Source of the DNA: Saccharina japonica
Taxonomy: Eukaryota; Sar; Phaeophyceae; Laminariales; Laminariaceae
DNA: 64,000 bases
NCBI GenBank assembly: GCA_008828725.1
Contig: MEHQ01002658.1
Coordinates: 13,077-77,076, forward strand
Reading direction: 5' to 3'
The notes under the pieces are model-generated. The model was not told the origin of the DNA. It ran no database searches and saw nothing but the letters and a program-made list of their open reading frames with translations. Made by a program: the position numbers and the translations under genes. Shown here in pieces: positions 27,438-38,319 of the stretch; within the stretch, counting starts at the first letter, position 1, and every line of letters begins with the position of its first letter.

Positions 27438-29490
27438 GGGGGGGGGGGAAGGCAGGAATGACGGGCACATTCCCCTAAAGCCTACCAGGTACGATACAAC
27501 GCAATTTTGTTCGTTATCCCATACCTGTACCTACTCATGTCGTGCACGGCCGTAGTCATATGACCATAGACCCTCGCATCCCTACAATGCCGGGACGGAG
27601 CGCATTGGGTTTTCACCAACCAGGGGGGGGGGCAGGTGAAGCCACGTTCGGCGCACGTTAGCCTACGACCATCGTTCAAATATTGTGTCATAGCGGAACG
27701 AGAATAGACCCCGGAGCGTTGGTTTTGCTTTGTAACATACCTTATGCTACTGTGGGTGGGTTTACACGAGGCATGCTCACACCGGTGTCGAGGGTCGGGG
27801 GGTCGATCAGTTGTGAGTTGCAAGATCGCTTACCGTACCGCTTTTGCGCGGCATGATGTTTTGGTTTTGCCTGTTTTGGGCGGAGAGACTTCTTCTCTGG
27901 ACAGACCCGTGGGTGTATGATTCGTCGTTGTTTGCTTTACTTCGTTGTTAGCGGTAAATATTGGAGGGGTTTTAGGAACTGGCCTTTTTGCTGTCTTCTT
28001 TGTTTGTGATATTATTGGAGCAACTTGAGCCACTGGCGATGGGTGAGCGATACTGAAGGAGTTGCATAGGTCCTTCACGCATCATTGGCGACAGATAAAC
28101 GGGCGATGGCTGCCTGCCGCTATCAACGGCGGCAGGGTGCTGATATACCGCGCATTTTCTCAAAAACAAGGCGGGCGAGTGCTCGATGTTGATATTTTTA
28201 AGTTGTTTTTGCACGGGCGATGGAACGGTCAAGGTAGTCTTACTTGTGTTTGACTGGTGTGGCCATATATATACATGTACATGCCGTCCTACATAATTGT
28301 ACGAAGGATGCATTTTGTTTTTTTTTGCCTTAGGCGACGAGGTTCAATTTTCTTGGGCGAATCTACCAGGTAGCTAGATAGAGCTTGCTGTGCGCTTTGT
28401 TCTAAGTAGTAACACACGTTATACCCCTAGGAAACCCGGGGGATGTACCCCGGAAGTTCCCGGACGATTACAATGTGCAGCAAGAGTACCCGTCGTGCTG
28501 TTGTAGTGGCGTCTTCTGGGGAGGGTTTAGCACTCGTACCGATCTTGCGTAGTTTGATGGGCGCATTGTAGTAGGCCGAAATGCCGTTTGAGTAGACTAG
28601 AGTGCCGACTGCGCCGAAACTCGGTTGGTTCTACGTGTGGTCGTCCGGGGGCATCCTGTCCCTGAGTTGAGCAGTGATCCACCCTGTGATCCGTGATATA
28701 CGGTACCACGGTGCTGCCTTACGGTACGATACGCCTGCTCCCCGTGTGCTTGTAGTGATGTCGATTTCGTGGCAAGTGAAGACCAGCAGAGATAACCGCA
28801 AGTGCTCTAGCGAAATATCTATCATTTCCTAAGGTTTGGGGCACACGACAATGTCAATCTTCTTTGTTGCACAGCTGTGCCACAGCAAGCACAATGGTCT
28901 ATTAGCCGCTACCAGCGCAAGCCTTCGCAGTTACCTGTACCTGGGCACCACTGCACAACAGGTTATGAGCTTCGTTTCAGCGCGGCGCCTGTATCGGAGA
29001 GCGGTGTCTTGTGCGGATCCAACACACGAAAAAATACTGGTTGCATATTAAAGCTTCTTCGGACTGCGCGAATATGTTCTTGCTTTTAAAGTAGGATTTA
29101 CAGGGACAAAAATTGTAGCAGAAGATCGGGCCGCTCGAGGAGCGGCGTTCCCTTCTGGCAATGCGCGCAGACATATTATAATAGTGTGGAGGGCACGAAT
29201 ACGTGTTGACTTGCCAGGCTCAATGCACATTATTACGCGCTTTTCATTATTCCATCAACTCATGCGGACATTTTCCCTCCGAACCTGCGCTGTGAATGAG
29301 CCCAGAAGCCGACCCCTCTTGGAACATTGGCGATGTAAAGTGACGGTTACAGCAGTAGTAGTAACGGCCACTGCGTGATTGGGGGATGGTGATGTGAAGA
29401 TACAATGGTTGGTGCCCGAGTTACAATGCAAAGAGTCGTACGGCACGGGCGCAACATGATCCTACACCTACTCTGCTACTACTGTCGGGC
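27438..29490. other. Intergenic stretch, no confident gene
   Basis: A dispersed block (GACCATAGACCCTCGCATCC ... TTTTCACCAACCAGG) lies at about 27533-27645. Minus-strand frames at 27830-28078 (Lys/Pro/Thr rich, with KRPVPKTPPIF) and near 28500-28800 look mildly protein-like but have no recognised family, splice partner or start. They are not called as genes. Confidence 0.4.
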
Positions 29491-29563
29491 GCTCACGCTG
29501 CTCGTAGACTGTTGATAGCACCAAACTGCTCACGCTGCTCGTAGACTGTTGATAGCACCAAAC
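29491..29563. repeat. 37-bp perfect tandem duplicate
   Basis: GCTCACGCTGCTCGTAGACT then GTTGATAGCACCAAAC occurs twice without change. Confidence 0.9.
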
Positions 29564-30066
29564 CTATCGTTGTTTTGGTCGCTGTGATATCCCGGGGTCC
29601 CAAGGGCCCGCCCTAATTGAATTACATAAATATGTGCCGTGGGGCGGTAGGCGTGCATGCCTGGCTGGTGGTCGATATATTGCACAGGCCATGCTCTGGC
29701 ATTCATGGTGTGCGCCTTGTACGGAGGCCATCCTTTGTTCATGTGATTTCGTCAAGAAATACTTCTTGTATCGCCGGTGTGTCAGTTGCACTTTGGGTAC
29801 TCGTGGGTAAGTACGAGTATCATCGTAGTAAGTGTTTCGATACCAACCGAGGACTTGTCGTGTGCAGGGGGGTAGAGCTTTTTTTTATGTATCTATACGC
29901 TATTCAGCAGGCGAGCGATCCGCAAGCTCCTCCGACGCGTGGCCCCATGTCTGTCTACAATGAAAGCGCGCAGTCCACGCAGACAGGGCTATGAATGCAA
30001 TCAAAGCACACAGCAAAATGGGTGTTGGGCGTAAGACAGGTATATACAGCAGTAGGTGCAAGAACA

Positions 30067-30479
30067 AGTATTGGGGGGGACTGATAATAATCACGACTAC
30101 GTAGGCGAGATTTAGATCACGACTACGGGGACGTTGGCGACCCATCCCCGGGTTTTAGGCCTTGCGTTTCGCATTTTCCCGTTGCAGTCATCCTCTCCAG
30201 CACACCAACCAAATCCCATAGACCAGCTTGCAATAACAGCTGAGCCCTGCAGCAGCGTCTTTCTTGGTGAATAAACACTTATCACGTAAAGTCCCGTTAC
30301 TGTAATTAATTATCACAGCCCAAAAGACCGGCAACTAACCCCTAACCCTATCCCCAACCCTGACCCTATCTTCACCCAGAAACGCAAGGCCTAAAACCCG
30401 GGGATGGGTCGTAAACGTCCCCGTAGTCGTGATTTAAATCTCGCCTACGTAGTCGTGATTATCAGGTCCCAGTATTGGG
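30067..30479. mobile_element. MULE-like MITE with about 110-bp TIRs and 9-bp target duplication
   Basis: The element spans 30076-30470. Its ends begin GGGG-ACTGATAATCACG and, inverted, GGGACCTGATAATCACG. The TIR continues through ACTACGTAGGCGAGATTTA, CACGACTACGGGGACGT, ACCCATCCCCGGGTTTTAGG and CCTTGCGTTTC. AGTATTGGG flanks both sides (30067-30075 and 30471-30479). Long TIRs and a 9-bp duplication are typical of Mutator-like elements. The interior contains CCCTAACCCTATCC, which is telomere-like. No transposase. Confidence 0.82.
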
Positions 30480-30599
30480 ATTTGGGTTACAACAGTAGAT
30501 AGATCTGTTTGCAGCACGTAACGTTTATTTTCACATCTTACTGGAGGGGTGGACAAAGGGTGATAGTGGATCTTTAAAATAGGGGTTTTGTCTTGGTAG

Positions 30600-30720
30600 T
30601 AGTAGTGTGGTGACCCTCAGATCGAACCCTAACCCGAACCCGAACCCGAACCCTATGCCAGTGGTCAGTGCTTGCTTGGCCAATCAGAGTGCCTAATTAG
30701 CTACCTTAGGAAGATCCACT
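30600..30720 (-). repeat. Dispersed repeat with telomere-like tract
   Basis: ACCCTAACCCGAACCCGAAC then CCTATGCCAGTGGTCAGTGC and GCCAATCAGAGTGCCTAATT. Reverse-complement counterparts are at about 56690-56920 (CACTCTGATTGGC ... GCATAGGGTTAGGGTTCGGG). The telomere-like tract is therefore part of a dispersed repeat rather than an isolated healed end. Confidence 0.7.
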
Positions 30721-31590
30721 GACAACAGTGTTTGTCCACTACTACTGTCTTACTGGCAACATCGGACTGGACTGAGCTTCGCTCGAAATACATATGGTGC
30801 CTAGTGGCGGACCCTACCACTTCTGTAGTACCAAGCGCCAAGTACTCCAGCAGGAAGGGTAAACTCTACATATCTACAGCCGTTCACCCCACAGCAGTCA
30901 ATGCGAGCTCGAAGATACACACAGACGGCACACACACACACACACAAGATCTGGCTGTTCGCTGTTGGCCCTCCGCATATAGCCCCTTCTCACAAATGCA
31001 AAGACACCAACTGGAACTCCTTGGAACGAAACCCGTCTTCAAGCTTCCAGCTCCCAAGCTTCCGGCATGGGACTCACCGCCAGCAGCTCATGTTGGTTTC
31101 TCGCTGTACGATCGGTCGCTCGTCTTCTCCTGATAGCAGCTGCGCTCGATGCTGCATTTGAGATTACTGGAGGAGGTGCTTTCGTGGTAACAACTCCGCT
31201 GTGAGTAACTACTGTCGTGTAACGAACATAGTAACTGTCCGGAAATTTAAGCACTGTTTTGTTACTAATATGAATATAAAGCGATCTTTACATTGACGGA
31301 CGGAGTGGTTACCTGGTACCTGGTACGCAATATCATGTCACGCCCCGTTACATCATGTCGGACTACGTAACGCAAGCACTCCTGCTGATGTGCGATATGC
31401 AGGGTACTACTGGACACTGACCACCCTTCCACATCTTCTCCAGCTGATACCTGGGTTGCATTTCGGGGAAGTGCGTCTTGCTATGCCTGGTACAGCAGTA
31501 GTGTATGGTATCTGGTGGCGCTCTTCATGCGGCCGAGCGGCTGAAAACTGAAAACTCTTCAATTCAGCCAGTACGTACCTACAGCAGTAT
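30721..31590. other. Unassigned stretch with a 133-codon open frame
   Basis: A plus-strand frame from 30732 to 31133 encodes 133 residues with no recognised domain. It contains an (AC)n-encoded THTHTQ run. Codon makeup is not clearly coding, so it is mentioned only as a possibility. Confidence 0.25.
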
Positions 31591-31594
31591 GTAC

Positions 31595-32300
31595 CCTACA
31601 GGTGTTACCCGACGAGTACCCGTCTTGAACGGGTACCCGCCTAATTTGGGGGAAAAATACCCGGGTGCTCGCGGGTATTTGTGGCTATTCAGGGCGGGTA
31701 CCCAGGTACGCGTTCAACAGCGGGTACTCGTTTAACATCCGGGTACCCGTCTAATAGCCGGGTACCCGGGTGCACAGGGCCCACATACTTGGGCGAGTAT
31801 GATGTGTTACCCGGGCCCGTGACGGGTATTATTAATAGTAACCCGGGTAATGCTCGCGAGTACGCGGGTATTTCGCAAAAGGATAACACCTCTATTACGG
31901 GGGACCATAGTAAATAGGACCTGATTTTGTTAGTCGAAATAGGTAAACATGTAGGTTTTTGTGGGTACCGTAGGTCCTATTTACTATGGTCCTCCGTAAT
32001 AGTATGGTGTGAGATGTGATGGATGAAGCATCATTTTCATTTTGAAAAGGGTTTTCTCGGTCACATGTTGCAAAATAGTACCCAAGGGACGTGATTTAGG
32101 GCATGATAAGTTGCCATCTCCGGGGCTTCCAAGGTAAACCAACCGGTACCCGGGTACCCGTTTAAACCGGGTACCCGGGTACCCGGACCCCAAAAACTCG
32201 GCGAGTATGAAGTGCTACTCGAACCCGTGACGGGTATTAGCAAGCCGGGTAATACCGCGAGTACCCGGGTAATTGGCAAAGGGTAACACCTCTAATGTAC
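31595..32300. repeat. GGTACCCGGGTACCCG-rich element, two copies around a nested MITE
   Basis: About 31595-31892 and 32135-32300 each carry multiple GGGTACCCG / CCGGGTACCCGGG palindromes, a GGCGAGTATGA(T/A)GTG box, CCCGTGACGGGTATTA and a right end AAGGGTAACACCTCTA. Between them lies the TA-flanked MITE at 31895-31999. The palindromes let the strand fold on itself extensively. Confidence 0.7.
31895..31999. mobile_element. Palindromic MITE, family D, TA target duplication
   Basis: TTACGGGGGACCATAGTAAA then TAGGACC at the left is mirrored by GGTCCTATTTACTATGGTCC then TCCGTAA at the right. TA lies on both sides (31893-31894, 32000-32001). Copies: 32648-32776, 42066-42185 (and its inverted duplicate near 44.2 kb), 56047-56160, 63252-63540 (interrupted). 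TA duplication points to the Tc1/mariner group. Confidence 0.82.
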
Positions 32301-32316
32301 CCGAACTGGTGTCAAA

Positions 32317-32449
32317 GATGTCGGGAGACAACACTTTCACACCCCTTGACAGACAGCAATGTTTTCCTCGAGATGCCTTGACTGACGGAACAGTCGGCCC
32401 TATGCCGTTGACAGAGCACGTTTAGCCTTGCTTGACGCGTCTCCTGGCA
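32317..32449. mobile_element. Short TIR element, family G, complete copy
   Basis: ATGTCGGGAGAC at the left, GTCTCCTGGCAT at the right. The interior CCCCTTGACAGACAGCAATG, CAGTCGGCCCTATGCCGTTG and TTAGCCTTGCTTGACGCG aligns with 437-606. Confidence 0.7.
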
Positions 32450-32473
32450 TATTCGACTGGTGTGTACCAGGCC

Positions 32474-32641
32474 CAGTATAGTGGTCCAGTAGTGCCGACT
32501 GCCCGCTATTATACAGCAGTGCCTGAGGTGAAATCTCTTGGCACAGATGGGATTTACCATGTTGTGGCAGTGTGTGGGGTAGTGCCGGTTGCCGCTAATA
32601 TAGTACCGGTATTGGTGGCTGGCGCATACCGGCACTATAGA
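32474..32641. mobile_element. TIR element, family E, complete copy
   Basis: TATAGTGGTCCAGTAGTGCC at the left and GGCGCATACCGGCACTATAG at the right. The core TGGCACAGATGGGATTTACC is shared with the 24903 copy. Confidence 0.75.
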
Positions 32642-32647
32642 CGGACT

Positions 32648-32776
32648 ATTGTTACGGTGTACGATAGTAATAGGGCCTACGGTACACACCAACACCTGTA
32701 TGGATCCACCTATATTTACTATTACTAACAATATTTGGTCCTATTTACTAGTGTTTACTATGGTCCCCCGTAATTC
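32648..32776. mobile_element. MITE family D copy
   Basis: TTACGGTGTACGATAGTAAT then AGGGCC at the left and GGTCCTATTTACTAGTGTTT then ACTATGGTCCCCCGTAA at the right. It lies 6 bp from the family-E element. Confidence 0.7.
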
Positions 32777-32779
32777 TAC

Positions 32780-33535
32780 AGGTGTACTCGTTTTACATGT
32801 ATTTACGCACACGTACCAGGTAGTACCGTATACGACTGCAATCAAGATAACACGGCAGTGTAATAGTATGGGCTTGGAAGGCCGGTAAGTACCTCAATAC
32901 AGATAGTTGGTCCGTTTTCGTATTTCTTGGGTGGCATTCGTATTCGGGGTAACTATAAGAACGGAAGGACAATGGTTGCCATTCCGCGGGGCCAGATGCC
33001 ATCACGGCTCTGGGAATACTTAATTTATTTTTCTCCTACGCTTGATTATATCACGAAAATGAGTACGAAACACCCACAGAACATGCTTAATAGACAGACC
33101 TGCAAGGGGATACTCTGTGTCTCACCCAGTCTTATAACAACAGCCCATCGGACGAATTTTGGAGCCGAGTTTCTCCAAGCCCAGGAATGGTGGCTCCGGA
33201 AAAATCTGGACGATATTTTCCTGAATAGTAGATGCATCGCTTGACGTTTGCACTTTTTGTTTTCTCTTTATCGAGAAAGTTAGCCTAGAAAAAGCAGCAC
33301 ATTTATCCGAGGGGACGCGCTATCTTATTATCATCACCTTACCATCTTGATTCCAGTGTAAGGTACGAGTATATAATGTGGTAGTATATACGTATTCCTA
33401 TTACAACTTTAGGATCACTCGGATGATCGAGCAAAACCGCTGCTCTCGGCCATCGCCTGTGCCTGTGGCCACTGCTTGTCAGCGTGGTCCACACACATCG
33501 CCTCGCAGTAAATACGTGGAGTCACTCACGTAATG
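32780..33535. other. No recognised feature
   Basis: A plus-strand frame of 105 codons (32927-33244) has no recognised domain. No repeat boundary was seen. Confidence 0.35.
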
Positions 33536-33539
33536 ATAT

Positions 33540-34225
33540 TACGAGTTTTTTTTCACGGTGTAGAACCGCACCGCGGTGTGGTTTTTCTAGTTTCCTAATC
33601 CCACCGTGCTGTTCGGTGCGGGGTTTTTTTGTAGCAATCGCACGGCGTGGTGCGGTGCGGTTATTCTCTTTACGGTGCGGTGCGGTGCGGTTATCTGTTC
33701 AACAGGTGTTTCCTACGGTGCGGTTGAGCGTGCACCTGTATACGGTAAAACAACCCGGTTTATCGCAGGTTTTAAACCGTAGCCGCGCCGTACCAAAACC
33801 GCACGGTTCGGGTTAAAAGCATATTTCGGATCGGGTTGTTGCAGCCTGTTTGTGCTTGAATACAAACAAGTTGCACTACTGCTTGTCTGCTTTATCTTAT
33901 CTACAGTAGTTCATGAGCAGCTTTGCACAAATTCGGCAAATCTGCATTCAAATCGGCGTACCCACCGTGAGATTTCACACGGTCCACACCGTGCCACGAC
34001 GCCGTGTGTGGCGTTTTTTCGTACGGATAAGGTCAACCCGCACTTTAGGAAACGCCTGTACTATGGATTCCCACTGTACTCTACGGTGCAGTCCGGTGAC
34101 GTGCGGTGCGATTTGTTTTTACTATGTATTCCTACGGTGCAGTGCGGTGCGAATTTTTGTTTTACGGTGCGGTACGGTGCGGTGCGGTAAAACGGCACCG
34201 AACCGCACCCCACCGTAATAAAAAA
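33540..34225 (+). repeat. CGGTGCGGTGCGGTT minisatellite, locus 1
   Basis: Degenerate units built on ACGGTGCGGTGCGGTT with variable 15-30-bp linkers. Orientation is opposite to the related array at 57490-58250. Frames reading GAVRCG-type peptides are by-products of the repeat. Confidence 0.85.
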
Positions 34226-34297
34226 CGCACCGTGAAAGGCCTTGGTTATTTCCCACCGACCACTGAAACCTTGTACTTCAAAGTGCGTTCGCTACGC

Positions 34298-34400
34298 ATC
34301 ATGGGGAAGGTAGAGAAGAGCCTACTATGTGACCCCGGATCTGAGTTACGACTAGGAGGGAGCGAAAAACACAAAGGTAAAGATAATGAATAATGATGAC
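34298..34400 (+). mobile_element. SINE 3' fragment
   Basis: GAAGAGCCTACTATGTGACC then CCGGATCTGAGTTACGACTA and AAAGATAATGAATAATG: the last third of the SINE body. Confidence 0.75.
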
Positions 34401-34409
34401 AATATACAG

Positions 34410-35140
34410 TACTCGTAGTACGTTCAAAAGCATTCCAAACTCCCACTTCGATGGAAATATAAATATATATATCTATGATAGTCCTCAAGTCTCATCTGAC
34501 ACTTTATTTATCTTGCGGGTCTCTCCCGCATATGAACGCCAACTCGCGCGGTTTCTTCGCCGGGGTGCGCGTCCACCTCGGCCGTAAGCAACGATGCCAC
34601 GGAGTCGCTCGCGCGCGCGCCGCCGCGCGCACTCACGCGAGGCCTCGACGTCGGAATCTACGACGGGTATCCCCGCAATCTACGGGGCTTTTCTGCCCTC
34701 TCAGCGAGTTAGCGCAACGCCTCGCGACTGGAGCAATGTCTTATCGTATTTGCTTCGGGAGGTATAGTATGTACTCTCCGACCGCCGGTCCCGCGGGATC
34801 GTCGGCCACCGTGCCGGCTTTTACCAGTATGTTATAGACCAGTACTGTAGCCCACAGACAATACATACGGAAAGGTAATAGGGGTCTTTTTCCCTACATG
34901 CTTGACCCCCCGCTACGGCAACAGCCGCCAGTAGCCCCGCGCAGCAGTAGCAGCGAAGCAAACAGACATGATGATGTGGGCACAGCAGCAGTATAGAGTT
35001 TTAATCGTACGCTATTCACTCGTACAGCAGTACGTAGTATACCTCGTAAAGCCTTCTCAAAATAATGGAAGAGTCGGTATGTATGTGATGTCAAGCGACG
35101 ATGTCAACTGACGAACACGTAGCTTTCGGCTTTTCTGGCT
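34410..35140. other. GC-rich unassigned stretch
   Basis: About 34530-34830 is noticeably richer in G+C (CGCGCGCGCCGCCGCGCGC at about 34611-34629) than its surroundings. An open plus frame of 120 codons (34475-34837) spans it. No domain, start context or splice partner was recognised. Confidence 0.3.
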
Positions 35141-35149
35141 TCACATGCA

Positions 35150-35610
35150 CTGTCGTAATTTAACTGAAGATTCCTAACGAATTGGTTATTTGCGGCTTCA
35201 ACAAAAGCAGCAGCAGTAGCGGTAGCAAGCGGCAGCAGGCATGCGGAGCAGAGCAGGACCTCCCCCCTTGCCCCCGTATTATTGTTTTCCTGTGATACTC
35301 TGTCTTGGGTTGTCCCAATCACAATGTCGATATTTGCTTGAAAGTATACGTATTGCTGTCATTGCTGACAAATAACGTAGTAGGTGCCGTACGCACGTCA
35401 CGGCAGATGCTGACACAGAGCCAGCAGGAGAACGGCAGCAGCAACAGCAGCAGCAGAAGCAGCAGCAGCAGTAGCAGCAGCAACAACAGACAGACAGAAC
35501 CGCAGAGCAGAGAAGGACCTTTCCCCTTCCCCCCCGTGTTCTTGTCTTGTTGTGATGCTCTGTCTTGCGCTGTCGTCCCATCAGTGTCGTCGTTGCTGGC
35601 ATTTTGCTGG
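35150..35610. repeat. Diverged direct duplication around (AGC)n tracts
   Basis: Two roughly 230-bp copies share CAGCAGCAGTAGC, GGAGCAGAGCAGGACCT or GCAGAGAAGGACCT, a C-rich run, TCCTGTGATACTCTGTCTTG or TGTTGTGATGCTCTGTCTTG, and TTGTCCCA or CGTCCCA. The second copy has a longer (AGC)n stretch at about 35430-35490. Confidence 0.65.
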
Positions 35611-35808
35611 CAAAGCATTCATACCGTGCTTGACCCATGTGGTGCCTGCTACGGATTATTCGTGCTGCTGTCAGCAAACATTCAAAAGCTAAAAGCTATG
35701 TCCGCGAAAATATTCCGGTGCTCAATTCAATTGTTGATGGCTGGTGAGAAGTCTATCGAAAGGCCCACTTAGCGACCGTCCAGCCACTACGATATCCTAG
35801 TTATTTCT

Positions 35809-37777
35809 ATGCATACATTACCTAGCCAGCCCCTACCCGCCAGATCCTTGACCCTCTCATCATATTCCGCGACCGCCTCGTTTCACTCTATAAACATCGG
35901 CCATCCGCCTCCGGCACTTGCTTTACCCGAAACGTCGCCTCCCCTCAACCCCTGCGTCGCTTTCCAGGAGGCGTTTTTCTCAGCATGGCCTCGTCCGTTC
36001 CGATCGGTCCTCTCCGGCCTCCCGTCCGCTAGCATATTATATTAATCCTGAGGGACAGCCGTCTCGTGGCGCTACGACGCGACTGGAGGCTGCAGCGCCG
36101 CAAAACAGAGGGGGAAAGGAAACGGCTAAAACCTCGGCGGAAGCGGTGGCCGTGGCGGCATCGGGAGCGACGCAACCTCTCAGAAGGGCGCGGGTGACTG
36201 TGCGGCGCGCGAAGGAGGCGGACTACCAGGGGGTAGCAGACATACGTGGGGTCATTGTTCCAGTCGGGATGAGCGGGGCGACTGGTTTCTTGGGAGGCAA
36301 GGTGGTCATCGATGATCCTGCGGAGGCGAAGAAGAGGTTGCTCATGGCCAAGGTACATGTCCGTTGGATGGATGACCGTTGGGTATCCGTTAGACATGCG
36401 TTGGTGTAAAAATCTGCTGCAATTATTTCAAGGGTGTTGCTTTTAATAGGAATTGGTGGTAGTGAGAAGGCGCGACCTCAATACCTGTAGTAGGTTTTTG
36501 TCTGCGATGCTGAGTGGCGTGGTTTGTGCTGCATATATGTTCTTGTCCGCAACCTCATTGTGCGAATGTGCTACCGAGAGGACCCAGGGGTGTATACAGC
36601 GCTCGAAATATGTTGCATTGGGTGCATATTGAAAACATTACAAAACGACAGCTATGAGATCGAGGATTGCATATATACGTTGTGGGGACCCTGTTGTATG
36701 GCCGTGAGCGGAATGTTTCGGCCTGGATAGGGTGAGGGTCGAGTCCAACCATACACCGGCGGTGTTTCCGGCGGTCATCCAGAAAATAACCGGAATCACA
36801 AAGGCGCGCGGGTGCCCTAAACAAATGAAGTGGGTGTGTTTTGCCGATAGCCCGGTCTCAAACTGCTAGGAGTAGAGTTGCTGCGAGAGAAATCGAGCAG
36901 TCGCTAACCGAGTCGAAGAGAAAACATGTTTTTCCGCGATCGACCGAAACATGCAAGTTCAAAGTTTAAGCAAGACACCTGCGTGCGTGGAAATTCCTCG
37001 GGGGGTCGTGATATACACCTCTTCTTCTATGGTTGGCGACGATTATCACAATTCAGCGCTTGAAACCCGCCCTCCTTTCTCTCTCTCTCTCTCCCCGCCA
37101 CTCGTGCGTGCGTGGACGTGCATCGGTCGGCTGTGATACTCTCTCTCTCTCTCTCTCCCCGCCACTCGTGCGTGCGTGGACGTGCATCGGTCGGCTGTGA
37201 TACCGCACCTCTTATTATACAGTTAGCGGCACGACAGGTGTTTCTCAGGGTTCGGCCTTTCAAACCCGCCCTTTTCCCTCTCTTTTGCCATCCTTATGCC
37301 GCCCCCGTCCGCCAGGTGGCCGATATAGTCAGCGGGGAAACCACAGCGCTCATCGCTCTCGAGAGTGGGCGCGTGGTAGGCACAATCGACTGCTCCATTC
37401 AGCCGGGTGTCGCAGACATCGCAGAAGAATTAGAGGCCCGGTCCGGCGCGAAGGTTAAAAAGGCGCAGGGGGGGCAGCGGCGTGATGCTTCCACCGCACG
37501 ATCGCAGGTCTTCCTGAAAAACCTGTTCGTCCTTCCCGAGCAAAGACGGCGAGGGATCGCCAGGAAGCTAGTAGAAGGCGCAGAAGCGTTTGCGAAAAAA
37601 GAGAGGGCGGGGGTCCTCTGCCTGCAGGTCGATCGGAAAAATAGTGCCGCGCGGGAGTTGTATTACAGTTGCGGCTTCGAAGACGTTGAACCGCCAGGGC
37701 CAGTCGAGGGTGGGTTGGGGGGAGCGCTCCTCAGGTCACTAGGTATGGGGAAGAATTTTATGGCCAAGGAGGCGTGA
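35809..37777 (+). CDS. GNAT-family N-acetyltransferase, two exons, N-terminus unresolved
   Basis: Exon one ends at 36352 and joins 37316-37777 in phase 0, giving a continuous GNAT acetyltransferase domain. GNAT enzymes transfer acetyl from acetyl-CoA to an amine or protein N-terminus; the substrate here cannot be told. The domain begins RARVTVRRAKEADYQGVADI, continues through VVGTIDCSIQ, and reaches NLFVLPEQRRRGIARKLVEG. That is motif A with the R-x-x-G-x-A acyl-CoA loop. ARELYYSCGFEDVEPPGP (motif B) follows. The domain frame has no ATG between the stop at 35891 and the domain. An overlapping frame from ATG 35809 has a Ser/Thr/Pro-rich, transit-peptide-like start, so a small unrecognised intron or an indel probably links the two. 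No operon-like neighbours; the intron carries a 64-bp duplication. Confidence 0.78.
35894..36352 (+). CDS. GNAT acetyltransferase, first visible exon
   Basis: The frame is open from 35894 and ends MAK before a GTACAT donor at 36353. It encodes an Arg/Ser-rich leader, a Lys/Thr/Ala-rich linker, then RRARVTVRRAKEADYQGVAD, IRGVIVPVGMSG and VVIDDPAEAKKRLLMAK, the first strand-helix unit of the GNAT fold. The 5' boundary is not resolved, because the only early candidate ATG (35809) is in another frame. Confidence 0.72.
37079..37206. repeat. 64-bp tandem duplicate with (CT)n, within the GNAT intron
   Basis: (CT)n followed by CCCCGCCACTCGTGCGTGCG then TGGACGTGCATCGGTCGG and CTGTGATAC occurs twice. 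It lies about 110 bp upstream of the acceptor of the second exon. Confidence 0.88.
37316..37777 (+). CDS. GNAT acetyltransferase, second exon
   Basis: Acceptor CCGTCCGCCAG, 153 codons, TGA at 37775-37777. It begins VADIVSGETTALIALESG, so that MAK-VADIVSGETTALIALE is seamless across the intron. An Asp/Glu/Lys-rich insertion (about 25 residues, ELEARSGAKVKKAQGG) separates VVGTIDCSIQ from the FLKNLFVLPEQRRRGIARK core. The insertion is longer than in minimal GNATs. The conserved N-x-x-A-R-x-L-Y-x-x-x-G-F segment is present. Confidence 0.85.
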   Translation: MADIVSGETTALIALESGRVVGTIDCSIQPGVADIAEELEARSGAKVKKAQGGQRRDASTARSQVFLKNLFVLPEQRRRGIARKLVEGAEAFAKKERAGVLCLQVDRKNSAARELYYSCGFEDVEPPGPVEGGLGGALLRSLGMGKNFMAKEA

Positions 37778-37882
37778 CGTTTTGGCGGGTTGGCGGGACC
37801 GTTGGCTCTCTCTCTCTCTCGGGCGTGGGATGCACGTGTCTCTACGTACAGCGGTTTGTGCATGGTGTGGGTATTCGTTTTG

Positions 37883-38312
37883 ATGCATGCTACGGTAAAG
37901 GTGCACCATGTTAAGCTTTTGCCTTCTGAGGGTAGTCACTTGAGAAACTCTAAACCCCACCCAAAAAAGCTAATTTTGGAGGGAAATAAAAGTGCTATAC
38001 ACCCGATCAGCAATACCATGTACTATTAATGGGTATAGAATGAAAAATATTGCAACACAAGAATGAAAGTCCGTTGAGTTTGGGTTAAGGGCCCGTATTA
38101 ACGAGTACAAAATAAATTCAATGTGGAAAAAATAAAAATAAAATCCGCTTTTCATTGGGTGGTTGTGCTGTTTCTGACCAATGAAAAGCGGATTTGATTT
38201 TTTTTTTTTTTCCAAATTGATTTTTTTTTTCTTCGTTAAAACGGGCCCTAAGGGGCCCGATCATTCAGAAAAACGTTTCAGCCAAAATAAGGTATACCTC
38301 TATCGTAGCACG
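37883..38312. mobile_element. MITE family A with a nested palindromic element
   Basis: Left CATGCTACGGTAAAGGTGCA, right CTCTATCGTAGCACGCGTC. The usual internal boxes are split at about 38096-38243 by a second palindrome with arms AAATCCGCTTTTCATTGG and CCAATGAAAAGCGGATTT. Confidence 0.78.
38096..38243. mobile_element. Palindromic element nested in MITE A
   Basis: TTAACGAGTACAAAATAAAT then A-rich, AAATCCGCTTTTCATTGG, an 18-bp loop, CCAATGAAAAGCGGATTT, then T-rich and CTTCGTTAAAACGGG. The arms pair over about 60 bp allowing for gaps. Confidence 0.68.
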
Positions 38313-38319
38313 CGTCTTT

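Noticed and set aside
28527-28825. Retroelement-like fragments on the minus strand
   Set aside because: Short stretches looked protein-like in alternating frames, but no diagnostic motif of RT, integrase or protease could be identified.
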